Position numbers and translations under genes: made by a program. 64,000 nt of DNA, taken from the NCBI GenBank assembly GCA_009103225.1, contig RHPI01003389.1:605170-669169 (forward strand), written 5' to 3'. The notes under the pieces were generated by a model. The model saw nothing but the letters and a program-made list of their open reading frames with translations. It was not told the DNA's origin and did no database searches. Of the stretch, positions 22,015 to 33,194 are shown in pieces. The stretch is from Chlorokybus atmophyticus (lineage: Eukaryota > Streptophyta > Chlorokybophyceae > Chlorokybales > Chlorokybaceae). Each line of letters begins with the position of its first letter. Within the stretch, counting starts at the first letter, position 1.

Positions 22015-24158
22015 CTACGACCACTGTTCGGTGCTTGCAGGCTTGAGGAGCCAAAAGTGTGCTTCTGGCTCATCAGGAGCAGTGTTGCCCACCACCAGGA
22101 CTGAGTTGGGGGCTTCTTTATTTCCAACCCAAACTGCGCTGCCGGGCCGTGGCACCCACTCCCCATGCTCGCGCTGAACGGTCACGCAGCCAATCAACAA
22201 GCCCAGCTTGTTGGCAAACATGGTCATCTGCAGGTGCTCGACGTACACATCTTTTCTCCGCACAATTTGTCGCACCTTGGCCATGGCTAGGTCAATGTTG
22301 CAGTTGATATCAGCCAACATGGTCGCAGGCAGTTTGTCGTAATTCTGCGCCATCTCTCCCGCGGCACCAGTGGCTCTGCAGAAGTCTAAGATTCTGCTCG
22401 CCACGCCTGCATCGACAGCCTTGGCGGTGATTTTGCGGAGAGTGTGCCCCCTGCCGTCGTCGTCCATGGTGTCCAGCATGGCCCAAAATCTGCTCGAGCT
22501 GGGGCACTTGTGATCATCCAGGACACTTTGCGCTATGGATGGCCTGGCGCGAAATACACAATGGTAGAAGCAGTTACCATCCGTTGGCGCATTGAAGTGG
22601 TCCCATGAGGCGAGCTGGCCACCTAGCATGACTGATGGCCGTATGCGGGTTGCGGCCAGCTCCTCTGATGACTCGCTGGCAGGTGGTGACCCCTGCTGCA
22701 TGCGCATACAGCACTCACATGGTGTGTCCAACTGTGGACGGCAAGAGTCACAGTGACTGATAAAGTACCTGAATTTGGGGCAGATTGCCGGCTTCAACTT
22801 GCAGCGGGTGGGGTGAGGTAGGTGCAGAAGCCACATCGGTTGTTGCATTGTGCTGTGGTCTCGCCGGTGGCGGCAAGAAGGATTGTTGCCCCGCAATCCC
22901 CGGTGCTGCTCGTGGAGGAGATGGCAGTGCACGAAGGACTGGTGCCGCGGAAGGTGGTTGCGCTCTGGCTGGGAGGGGAGCAGGAGCTGCAGGTGAGACC
23001 ACTTGTGCATGCAGCAAGGGGGGCTGTATACAGGACCCAGGATAAGATGGCTCACAATGTTGCAAAGGACGAATATAAGCTTATGCAGTGCCTGACGCAT
23101 TGTTACCAAGGCACGAGCATAAAAGACAGCGACTTACCTCAATGGCCCGTGGGCTGCATGGAGCAGGGGAAGCCATGGGGGCTGACAAGGTGGTATTGGC
23201 TGCACTCTCCCCGCCACCCTCAATGGCAGACTCGTCACGGAGCTCTTGAGCCATGGGCACATCATGCGCCACTGCCCCAATGGACATGTCGGGATTCAAC
23301 AGGCCAACATGCATGTTAAACTGATGCCGCATTGCCGCCGCGCCCATCAGCAAGTGGGATTGAAGGACCAGTTGATGGGATTGAATCCAGGCTTGCATAG
23401 GAGCTCCAACAGGACTTAGTGCACTGTGGTGCTGTCAACCAATCACATGTGGGTTAGCTGCATGCTTGCGACACTGCAATTGCAATAGTCAACTGCGTCA
23501 CACCGTCATCAGTTGGTTGCTTCGAACAGTCACCTGCGGCATTGCTGGTTGATGCACGAATGATTGCATGGATTGCGTCATTGCCGGTTGATGCACTATT
23601 GGTTGAATGCCGGACAAATGGCCACGCGCTCCTGTGCTCAAACCCAGCCTACTTCGTTCGGCACGCGCGCGCGACTTCGCACGCTCACGCACATCCTAGC
23701 ATGGAAAGGTAGGCATGCATTGGAGCCGACATTGCAGTCAACATGCACAGCGAGATTGGCAACAACATACCGCCGCCCAGCTCTGTCTATCTGCTCTTGC
23801 TTCCGCAATGTCGGCTTGACTGTAGGGTGGGTATGGGTGAATAGTGGAGGCCTGCAGCCACGCTACATATATCACATGGACTGCGCTAAAAAACAAATTG
23901 CTCTTGCAAGGAAATGCATGTGACTGTTGAGCGTACCTCTGCATTCCTTTGTGCTTGTTCCCACAGCCGCAACTGGTCCCGCATGGTTCTGACAAGGGGC
24001 TCCAAGGACTGCAGCTCCTGATCCACTCCCTGTTGCAGAAAGCGAGCCACCAAGCAGCTCTCTGTGTGAAGATGGTCTTTAATGGCTTGCCTGCTGGTTT
24101 GTCCAATGTTGGTGATGCATGTTGGACAGCCCCATTGCTGACGCCTGCCATGATCCAT
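22015..24158 (-). CDS. OTU-family cysteine protease (deubiquitinase-like) with N-terminal zinc finger
   Basis: A multi-exon minus-strand gene. The first exon, 23937-24158, starts MDHGRRQQWG and carries a finger-like CPTCITNIGQTSRQAIKDHLH, ending in phase 0. Middle exons (about 23700-23520, 23415-23145 and 23045-22770) are Gln/Pro/Ala-rich and disordered; their joins are approximate. The last exon holds an OTU domain: NAPTDGNCFYHCVF with the catalytic Asp and Cys, and near the C-terminus EAHFWLLKP with the matching His. OTU proteases cleave ubiquitin chains, and viral and transposon-borne versions are known. The start faces the palindrome cluster at 24415. The stop lies 3 bases before the next ATG on the same strand. 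Catalytic residues are all present. Confidence 0.75.
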
Positions 24159-24414
24159 GACGTGGCGACCGGTAGTAGCTGGCTTCGCTGCTTGAACTCT
24201 TACGACCACAACTTCTCGCAAGATGTGCCACGCCGCCGCCGCCGCCGCCGCCGCCTCCTCCGACTCCTGGTCCTCCGCCTCCTAGTCGAACCCAGGCCCA
24301 TCAAGCCTGACATTCAACCCGTCATCGACCTTGTGCCCCTGCGTGCCATCATCCGGCCATCAATGAAGCGTGTTTCGGTGAGTGCATGCTAACTCCCATT
24401 TGGGCTGATCGAGC

Positions 24415-24590
24415 AATGGCTCTGTCGTACCATGGATGGTACGACAGAGCCATTGTACGGCAATCGCTGGGGTTGGACGAGAGATGCCTCTGTCGTACCA
24501 TAAATGTTACGACACAACCATTGGTAACAATGGTTGTACGAAGCATGCATGGCACGAATGCATAAGTCGTACCATTAATCATAGGAGCAA
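24415..24590. promoter_or_regulatory. GTACCAT palindrome cluster between divergent OTU and 25-kb genes
   Basis: 24415-24456 is a perfect inverted repeat (arm CAATGGCTCTGTCGTACCAT, 2-base loop). A degenerate second copy lies at 24488-24516 and a palindrome AACCATTGGTAACAATGGTT at 24516-24535. The GGCTC...TCGTACCAT arm matches the one at 14551-14586, 10 kb away. It lies between a minus-strand start (24158) and a plus-strand gene. Confidence 0.6.
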
Positions 24591-25128
24591 GAACGCACTA
24601 CAAGTGCGACTCTAGTGCGGGACTCTAGACGTTCAAAACCGCCTCATTGTCGTTTTCGCGCCTCATACATTCGGGCGGGCCAACCGGCGGTGGCAGCGTT
24701 GGAGGCGGCAGCGCCACTTACAGCTAAACAGGCGGCACCCGACTATCAGTTGGAGAGATGCCTCGTAGTCCATCCGTAAGTGCACCTCGTCGTGGAGGTC
24801 GGCGCCAGTTGTCCACATTGCCCCCAGTGTTCAACTAGGCAACCGTCGCCAACCAATCGCAGCAAGACCCCGCGCTAACGCCCAGCACATCACAACAACT
24901 CCACCTGACACCGCAGTCGCAAGGGCAAGCTAGACTGCATGCGTTCTTGATGCACTGTGCACGTTGCTTCTTGCTCAACTTCTAACTTGGATGCTTGCTT
25001 CTATCATGACTAGCACAGTGACTCACTGCATGCGTTCTGGATACACTGTGCACGTTGTTCTTCTTTTGCAACTGTGAGGGTTGCATCTTTCATGGCTGGC
25101 AGCATGACTCATGTGGTTGTGCTTGCAG

Positions 25129-26585
25129 AGGGTCGATTGGAACCCCCAACCCAAACGCATTTGGCCGTGACGTGGCAACCTCGGCCGTCAGCAACCCTTC
25201 CCCAAGCAAGTGGAAGATTGGCAACGAGGTAAGCACTGTGTGACACTGTGACACTGTGTGTATGTGTGTAACAGATTATTCTTCTGTGGACAGCATTTGC
25301 GAGATGCCGTCGTTGAAATCATAAACGGCCACTGGGTAGAGAGCCACGTTTATCCCAAGGAGGACACTATTCGTACCGTCATGTGTCACGTGCTGTGAAT
25401 GCTTCATGACCGCACTGCACCGTGACACTGACCAACCTGCCCGTGACAGGTAGTTGGCTTCGACCATGACGACGAGGCCGATGCGGCCAAGTTCTATGAG
25501 GTGTACTGGACTCCCAAGGAGTGCCCCTTCCACTGGAGTGTCGCCCTGAAGAAAGCTACGCAGGTCCGGTCTGAGAACGTCACCAAGATCAAGCATGTCC
25601 TTGAGAAGGAGTACAAGTGGACACTGTTTAACAGCAACAAGCGCAAGTGAGTTGGGTCCCTCACCACCATGTCTGCTATGCAACACTGCCTTCTTACTCA
25701 GCCTCCATACACACGTACTCATCTCGCCTATTGTAACCGATTCAATCAGGCACATCGACGCCCTAATGGACCCCGAGACCCAAAAAGCCCAGATGCGCAA
25801 CGCGCTCCAAAGTAAGTCACAGGCACTATTCTAGCCTGGTGCAGGCTCAACTTGAACTATCTATTTCGTGACTAATGCCTTGTCGGTATGACTGTCGCAG
25901 ACAAGTCATGGCGGAGATTTGAGGTGACCGACACTGCAGACCCGGAGCGGAGGAGATACATCCATGAATGGGGCAATCCCATAATCTGGCAAATGATCGT
26001 GCAATGCTGGTCTTACGCCGTCACTACACCTGGTCGCCGGCAGCTGACAGTCAACCACCTCGCATACCTGTTGCTTACGGTGAGCACTCTGAACTCCATC
26101 ATTAGCAATTCAGGAATGCTGTAGCCCCAAACTACAGGCTTGCAGACGCGTTGCAGTGAATAGTGGCTTTCGATGCCACTAAGACATGCCTGTAAACTAC
26201 GCAGGTGGAGCGCATCCTAAAGGGCAAGGATGGAGACCCTCTCCTAGCTGCCAGCATAGACACACATGAAGAGTACCTCAGCGAAATCAACACCATGATC
26301 ATGTCAATGAAGCGGGAGATGAGGCAACGGTACGCAGCCCTCCAGCCATTCACCCTTGTGAAACGCCGCACTGCATCTTGTGTCGAATACCTGAAAGATC
26401 CCAATCGGCGCCGGCCGCAAGAGACAGCAGCTCGTGACCCGCTCGCTGAGGCAGAAGCGGCATTTGATTGGCTGGCACAACCGTTTGAGGAGGAAGAGCA
26501 AGCTCCGGCGTCTCCTCCACAGGCCCCAGCGCGTGGTGCTTTGTTCCGTAATGACGAGACCAGCGATGATGGAGAGGAGCTGTAG
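25129..26585 (+). CDS. unrecognised mobile-cluster protein, 5' exon(s) not placed
   Basis: I do not recognise this family. Exons 25129-25228, 25294-25377, 25450-25646, 25750-25811, 25901-26079 and 26205-26585 (TAG) have GT-AG borders and matching phases throughout, so they belong to one gene. The first exon is missing. ATG 24758 (MPRSPS) is a candidate start, but its join is not resolved. The protein is rich in charged residues. It has a compact middle region (KFYEVYWTPKECPFHWSVAL, KSWRRFEVTDTADPERRRYI, NPIIWQMIVQCWSYAV), a helical stretch (EYLSEINTMIMSMKREMRQR) and an acidic C-terminus. The coding frame is intact across six exons, unlike the decayed transposons elsewhere. Its position opposite the OTU gene at a shared palindrome cluster suggests it belongs to the same element. 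Confidence 0.6.
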
Positions 26586-26934
26586 CGCAGTTGGTAGTCC
26601 GTTTAGCTGGTAGTGTACATAGCTACAAGGCTCTTGTGACTGAGTGTTGTGCATCTTAAACCAGCTCAGTCAATCGTCATTATGCTCATGCACATCAATA
26701 CTTGCATCCCTATGATATACAACAGAACTGCATTCGAGTCACATAATCGAACTACAAGCCTTGGCAAGTGACTGAGAGACACTGTACACATTTCAGGTAC
26801 ATGTACACAGCACAGGCACATAACAATGCTGGAAGTCAGTGACAGTCGCGTGTAGTCAAGCTATGCAAATACATATGACGACAGTTAGGCATTGGTCACC
26901 TTCAGTTGTTAAAGAATGCCTTATTTTGTCGATA
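26586..26934. other. no gene recognised
   Basis: A 3' flank of the gene ending at 26585. Nothing recognisable apart from short GTACACA/TGTACA motifs near 26790. Confidence 0.3.
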
Positions 26935-27255
26935 ATTACCTAGTTGGTGCTTGTGAATTAGGCTTAGTCGCCTGCGCTGGACTGGTGTGTAACCTGCAGG
27001 TGCCTGTCACATAGGCTGAGTCACCTAGGTAAGACTGATGTGTAACTTACAGGTGCCCGTTGATTAGTTGTAGTCACCTAATAAGGCCTGATGTGTAACT
27101 AACAGTTGCCTGTAAATTACACAAAGTCATTTGTTAAGGCCTGGTGTGTGACTAACAGGTGCCTGTTCATTCTATAAAGTCACTTGATAGAGCCTGATAG
27201 GTAACTAACAGGCGCCTGTTAGTTAGGCAAAGTCAACTGTTAAAGACTAAATTGT
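26935..27255. repeat. degenerate minisatellite, unit about 53-62 bp, five copies
   Basis: Repeats of the type CTGATGTGTAACTAACAG, then GTGCCTGT, then AAGTCACCT begin near 26974, 27036, 27090, 27143 and 27196. Copies diverge and unit length varies. Confidence 0.75.
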
Positions 27256-27880
27256 AACAAAAAGGGCCTTACAGTAACGAAAGTTACTATTAGGTCCCTG
27301 TATCAAGATTACAGGTGGCCTGAGCCACGACAGTCTAAATTAGCGTCCTCAGGTGCACGGCCGTTGCCAATATTTCGTCGGCCGGCAGGGAAAACATATT
27401 GCGACGCGGTTAGCTTTTTCAATTGTGGAGCCCTACACCAAGATGCACATGCATTGCAACATGTCTGAAGGGAAGCATACCCGGCATTGGCACTGTGTTG
27501 GGCAAGCTCTTATACGTGTGTCTAAACGTTTCAAGTGGTGTCTTAAGTCCACGCTTTCGTGCAGGTCAAATAATGGCAATAGTCAAGCTCGCCAGCGAGC
27601 ATTACAAAAACGTGTACACAAAATTGTTTGTAAAGCCCTCGATGTCGTTATATAAAGTAGCGAACGCAATGACAACTTCATCAGAAAAGTCCTTGCCTAT
27701 ATGATGACAGAAGAAAAAAATCACGACGCTGATCAGAAGCGACATTCTTTCAACCATCTATTATGCTCCCGCGTACACTGCTATCGCTGAGTTGGCCTAT
27801 CAGAGCTTCAAGGCATCCCACTTTTGAGCTCATCGTGCTATACGTAAGGGTAATAAAAGCTGCAAAGTTTCGGCTTAATC
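27256..27880. other. no gene recognised
   Basis: Short plus-strand frames near 27420-27700 contain plausible exon-like text (MAIVKLASEHYKNVYTKLFV) but no family motif or clear splice pattern. Confidence 0.3.
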
Positions 27881-27894
27881 AATCACACGGAATT

Positions 27895-28520
27895 TTTTCC
27901 ACGGACCAGCCCTGGTCCGCACGCACGGACCAGGGCCAAAACGCCCGGGCGGCTTGGGTCCGGACCAGGGTCGCCCGCCTTGGTCTGCACGGACCAGGGC
28001 TGGTCCAAACAGTACGTACTTGTCCCACGGTCCCCCAAAAAACTGGGCCAGCCCTGGTCCCGGTTAGAAACCGGTTTAAGACGGACCATTTATGGTCCTT
28101 CATTTTACATCAAAGAACCATGTTTGGTTCGAGGTCTTTTGTTTTACGACCAGTACCTGTTGCCTGTGACAGCAGCCATGGTCCGTACCTACGGATCATG
28201 GCTGGTGCGTCTCGTAAGGTAGTTCAGACCATGTGTTTCACCGGCAATAGAAACTGATCGGCGATGTTAAAACGCTGCAAATTAACTGTGCTATGGCGGC
28301 ATGCTACGGTCAGCTGCGGCAATTAAGCCGCAGCTGACCGCATTGGGCCGCCGCTGCTGGTGGCCTGGCGGGCGGCCTGGTGCTCCACACCAAGAGCACC
28401 AGGTCACGCCGCTGGCCTGGTGGCGACCAGGCCAGCATGGCCAAGGCCAAGGCTTGGAGGTCGCCAGGCCATAGCCATAGCCATGGCCATGGCTTCCACG
28501 AACGCCGCTGCAGTTGCAAG
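27895..28520. repeat. palindrome-rich block, GGACCA/TGGTCC and CTGGT/ACCAG motifs
   Basis: About ten GGACCA or TGGTCC copies between 27900 and 28200, many paired as short inverted repeats (GGACCAGCCCTGGTCC, 27903-27918). 28307-28340 is a perfect 14-bp hairpin with loop AATTAA (arm CGGTCAGCTGCGGC). 28340-28480 is dense in CTGGT/ACCAG. No coding. Confidence 0.65.
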
Positions 28521-28882
28521 CCTGCACACCAAGCCAAAAGCACATGCAACCCCCCTAGGCGGATCCCTGATGCATGCATGAGGACGTTCAAAGCCACATA
28601 CACACACAAACAGGCCATAGTCACCCACCGTTAAGCACGCAACCACGCATACATATGTCCAAGTAGCAGCAGATAGAGGCACAATGGTTAAAACTGAGAG
28701 TCACTCGACAAGTAGACAACACACCATCACCTTACCAGCTTTACAACCCTCCAGAACATACACTGCAACTTGTATTGCAATGCTATTTGCTAACTAACTC
28801 TAGCATATTCAATATACAGCCCGCACATACTGATGAGCACGCACGCACGTCCGCAACCACACCAACTCAGTTGGTAAGAAGG

Positions 28883-29158
28883 CTTCTTACTTGCCCCAGC
28901 CTTATGCCATCTTCACTGTCCTCTTTGAGTGCTGCGCTTCCATCCCCTTGCCCCGCTTCTGCTCTTTCTATCGCTGATTGACGCGCCATCCGGCACCGTC
29001 CTGTACGTGCTGCAGGAGGAGCAGGAGTGAGTAGAGGAGCAGACGCATGCGCATATGCACATGCTCGTATGTGTGTGCGCGTCTTTAGGGGGTGGACATA
29101 CACCTGTTCACATGCATAGTGCAACTGTCTTTAACGCCGCACTGACCAGCGCATATGA

Positions 29159-29201
<43 letters not shown>

Positions 29202-32200
29202 CTAACTGAGGCAAACAGCGAGCGTGCGCGTGTGTGTGGTTGCGCAAGTGCCTGCCTGTGCGTGTCCGCGTGCGCTTGCTTGCGCATGGACCAACGCCCA
29301 CGCGCACACTCGCGTGGGCGTTGGTTCATGCGCAAGCATGCGCACGCGGACACGCACAGGCAGTCATCCTCACACCCAACCATGCCAAGCTAAGCAGGCC
29401 TACCTGGAAGTTGAGCGGGGTGGTCTTCGCCACCATCCCCTCTGTGTCATTCCCACCAGCAGCTCGTTTCCGAAGTCGCCAGCATGTGCACAAGCACACT
29501 CATGCGCGTGCACAACAACACACGCAACACATCAGAGTGACTCGCACAGCAACGCACGCAGTTGCACATGTTGGTCAAGAACACGAATGCGCACGCACGC
29601 ACGCTCATACGCGTGCGCACACACAACCGTTGTACCTTGAAGGTGGTGGAGGGCAGGACAACGGGGCCGGGGTAGTGCTTGCCCACGCGAAGCCGTGCGC
29701 TAACAACTCGTTCTCTCTTTTAGCAGCGGGCTGTTGTTGATCGCACCTTGCGGGAGGGCAAGCAGTTCGGGAAACTGCATGCGCGCGTGCGGGTGTGAGC
29801 ATGCGCATGCCCGCATGCTTGTGCGTGTGCGTGGCTTGTTGAGAAAGGGGGGGAGGGGGGGGTGGGGGGTAAACCTGTTTACATGCATAGTGTACACGCC
29901 GAGCTGTCTCATGGGCTGCACCAGTCAGTGCAGTCTATGAGCCGCCTATAGCAACTGCCTCATAGGCTGCACTGTCCAGTGCCGCACTGTCCAGTGCAGC
30001 CTATCATGATGAGGCAGTCACTTAGCCTATGAGGCAGTCTGACCGGTTGCTTGGGCTGATCAACCACGGCGGTCTATCAGCCCATTATCAACAAGTGTGT
30101 GTTAATGTGTATGTGTGTAACAAAGAGCACATGTGTAGTATGCGTGTGTGCGCATGTCTCCCCCCCCGCCCCGTTCCTCCTCACACCCCTCCGCTCACCT
30201 TGAGGTCCAGCAAATGCATTTGATTGCAGCGCCCCCCGCTACCGGGGGCTCTAAGAAGAGCAGCAGCATCGGGCTCCCCGCCAACACTGTTGGCTGGCAG
30301 CCACGTCCCGGATCACATGTGCAGACATGTGCGAAAAGAATTGTGTGTGCAGTTGCATAGTCACGCCTGCACACGCCTAAGCACAGATGCACGCACATGT
30401 GTGTGGGAGCGCACAAGCACACATCGAGCGTATGTGACATATACGCATGCATCAACATGCACACGCACGCGCGAACCTTCAAGCACTGTGGGGTGTGGAC
30501 CTCCCGCATCTATACATAAGTGCTCACATACAGCCGCCTATGACTTTTGGATTCTATAGCGTGGCAGCGCTGGCTCATAGGCCGCACTGGTCAGTGCGGC
30601 CTATGAGCCAGCGCTGCCAGGTCACACACAGCCGCCTATGACTTTTAATATCTATAACCTGGCAGCGCTGGCTTATAGGCCGCACTGACTAGTGCGGCCT
30701 ATAAACCAGCCTCATATGCTGCACTTGATAGTGCGCTGCACTGCATCTTCTTGTTGAGCTATAGCCCAGAGGTCTATAGCCCAACAAGTGTGGGTATGTG
30801 TGCACGTGCATGCGAAAGAGCACTTGCATGCTTGTATAAATAGTGCGAATGGCTGTGTGGACAGTGCCGTCTACGAGCACAGTTGTAAGCGTGTACGTGC
30901 ATTCACAAATGAGCAATGCCTCACAATCCACATACGCATGCACGCACATGAGCATGCACACAAGCGCCCACACATGCGCGGGCGCACACACACTTACCGC
31001 ACCTTGAAGATGGTGAAGAGTGCGAGCAGCTGCGGCAAGGGAGTGCCTGCCGCCATGTACGCAAAGCTGTTCACTACAAACTCTTTTTCCAAAGCGAGTT
31101 GCTGATTGCCAGCTTTGGGACAATCCGCATATCTGCGCGTGCACGTAAGCGCATGCACGTGTGTGCGTTCACATGCGTCACGGTGTGCAGGCATACTTGT
31201 ATGTGTGTGCGCATCTTTTTACCTCGAAGACCATGACAAGGAAGATCGTTACGAGAAAGATAGTGACGGGGAAGAGGTGGGCGGGAGGGGGGGGACACAC
31301 CTGGTCATATGCATAGTGTACAAAACTAGCTCATAGGCCGCACTGCCCAGTGCGGGCTATGAGGCAGTTGGCGGCTCCAATAAGTGTGATTGCGTGTGTA
31401 TGTGCGTGTGACAAAGAGCACATGCGAGCACACGCATGCCCAAGTGCGTGCGCTTGCGCGTGCGTATGCGCGCACATATGCTTTCCCATGATATCATTTG
31501 AGTGTCATTAGGCACACCACCGTACAATATACATGCATGCGCTTGTCAACAACACAAATGGGAAACAGCATTGATACCTGGTAGGATCGGAACTTGTGAT
31601 GCGGACAGCTGCAAGCTGCTGATCTCTGTCTGAAAGGCAGTCGTATAAGGCGTGGACCCAGGGTAGATACTTGTTGGGCGCGTCTGATGGCGTGGTGAGG
31701 ACACTGTGCTGCAAACCAGCACATAGGTGAACTGATCGCCTTTACCTTCACAGCCTGCATGAGAGACAGACACACATGTGAAGGAGGTATGCGTGACAGA
31801 CATAACATCAATTACACAATTGCTCACCTCCGGATGCTATCTCGCACACGTCCCACACTTACTCCAGGCACCAACGCGAGGCGAGGTGGTCTAGAGTGCG
31901 AGGAGGACATGTTTTTGGAGTATACATACAGACGTGCACTTGTAGAACACAAGCATACGTGTGTCCATCCATGCGTGTGCCTGCAGGTGTGCCAGTGCGT
32001 GCGTGTGTGCGGCATGCAGGCACACTTGTCACAACAACCTAACATTTTGAACTTGCTCATCTACGTGCGTGCTGATGAAAGAGTGCAAGTGGCTGTGGCT
32101 ATGACGGCTATAAGGCAACTGTAAAGAACAATCAAGGTGTATTCTATGTCAACAGTGTTGTAGACATGGAGGCTTTATGCCTCTATGTCTACAACACTCT

Positions 32201-32318
32201 ACATAACAAAAGGAAATCAACCTTGCATGCTAATACCTGACGGGCACGGTCTAGGTTGTTCATCATGCCCTCCAATGCCTGCAGGCTTGCACTGTCCTGA
32301 TGGCGCACATTGGCATTG
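28883..32318 (-). CDS. unrecognised multi-exon gene in TG-rich introns, fragmentary model
   Basis: I do not recognise the protein. Exon-like segments with good splice borders on the minus strand: 32237-32318 (NANVRHQDSASLQALEGMM, after a very strong pyrimidine tract), 31578-31708 (NKYLPWVHALYDCLSDRDQQ), about 30998-31110 (LALEKEFVVNSFAYMAAGTP), 30199 to about 30300 (GEPDAAALLRAPG), about 29640-29730, and about 28883-28990 (basic then acidic). The segments at 31.0 and 29.7 kb look like diverged copies of one exon (GAGTT...GCTTTGCGT against GAGTTG...GGCTTCGCGT). Introns are filled with TG/CA repeats and hairpins. Neither start nor stop has been fixed, and the whole could be a decayed gene. Confidence 0.4.
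29163..29199. repeat. GA microsatellite
   Basis: An uninterrupted GA dinucleotide run of about 18 units within an intron-like region. Confidence 0.9.
29252..29363. repeat. long hairpin, 53-bp arms
   Basis: Arms 29252-29304 and 29311-29363 are inverted copies with two mismatches around a 6-base loop. The arm ends GGACCAACGCCCACGCG. If transcribed it would fold into a stable stem of small-RNA-precursor size. Confidence 0.88.
30562..30720. repeat. two CTCATAGGCCGCACTG hairpins
   Basis: 30562-30619 is a perfect inverted repeat of 28-bp arms with a 2-base loop. A second, less perfect copy (GCTTATAGGCCGCACTGACTAGTGCGGCC) lies at 30670-30715. Related half or whole palindromes occur at 29905-30060, 31330-31370 and 33278-33293. 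Confidence 0.85.
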
Positions 32319-33194
32319 CTGAGTTGAAGGACAAAAACAGGAGATGATACATCGGATGTAGTGTAGTCTCAAAAGCTAACGATCAGTCTTGCATATTGCC
32401 ATGAGCATGCAATGCTTGAGCAGTACGCCGTACACGGTGTCGCCACATGCATCCACTCCTAATACAAACACACGCGCATGTGCATGCACGCACACACATG
32501 CGTGCGCGCACACCGCTGTCCAAGTAAGTGCATGTGCAGAATTGTTGACAATGCAGACAACCCAATTGTTTATCAATATTGTTACTTTTACTGCTGCTAC
32601 AGCCACAACAGCTGCGGCTTGCTGCTGTAGCAGCTGCAGCGGCGGCGGCGGCTGTAGCTTGCCGTTCCTCTTGTTCGTTTGAGTGAAGCTACAGCAGCAG
32701 CAATAGGCGCAGCTGACAAGCACAACCACAACAACTTGTGTGGTTTGACAACAACACGTCATTGACTCAATTGTGTTGTTGTTGTTGGACAACAACAATA
32801 CAATTAACGACAGAGCAGACAACGGCAGCGAGAGCCGCTACAACCGTAGCAACTACTGTTATACCAATGCCAACAGCAAGTGACTTAATGTAACTACCGT
32901 AACTTACAGTAGGCTTACAACAACTACTTACAGCAAGCACACAAAAGGCAACGAACATTCCACCACAAAGCTCTTACCTCAACGCAGTAAGCCCACCTCC
33001 AGCACCGCCGCCTGTGGCGCCGCTTCTAGTGCCTGCAGCATAAGCGAGCGACGCAAGGAGTGCCTCAGTACAACCCATCGATTAGGACTTCAGCACGGGA
33101 TAAGGACAGTATCGTACTCATTGCTCTGCTGACGTGTGCAAGGCTGCGGCTCAATTTGTCATTGCAAGCCATTATCTCTGACGACGCGTGGTAA

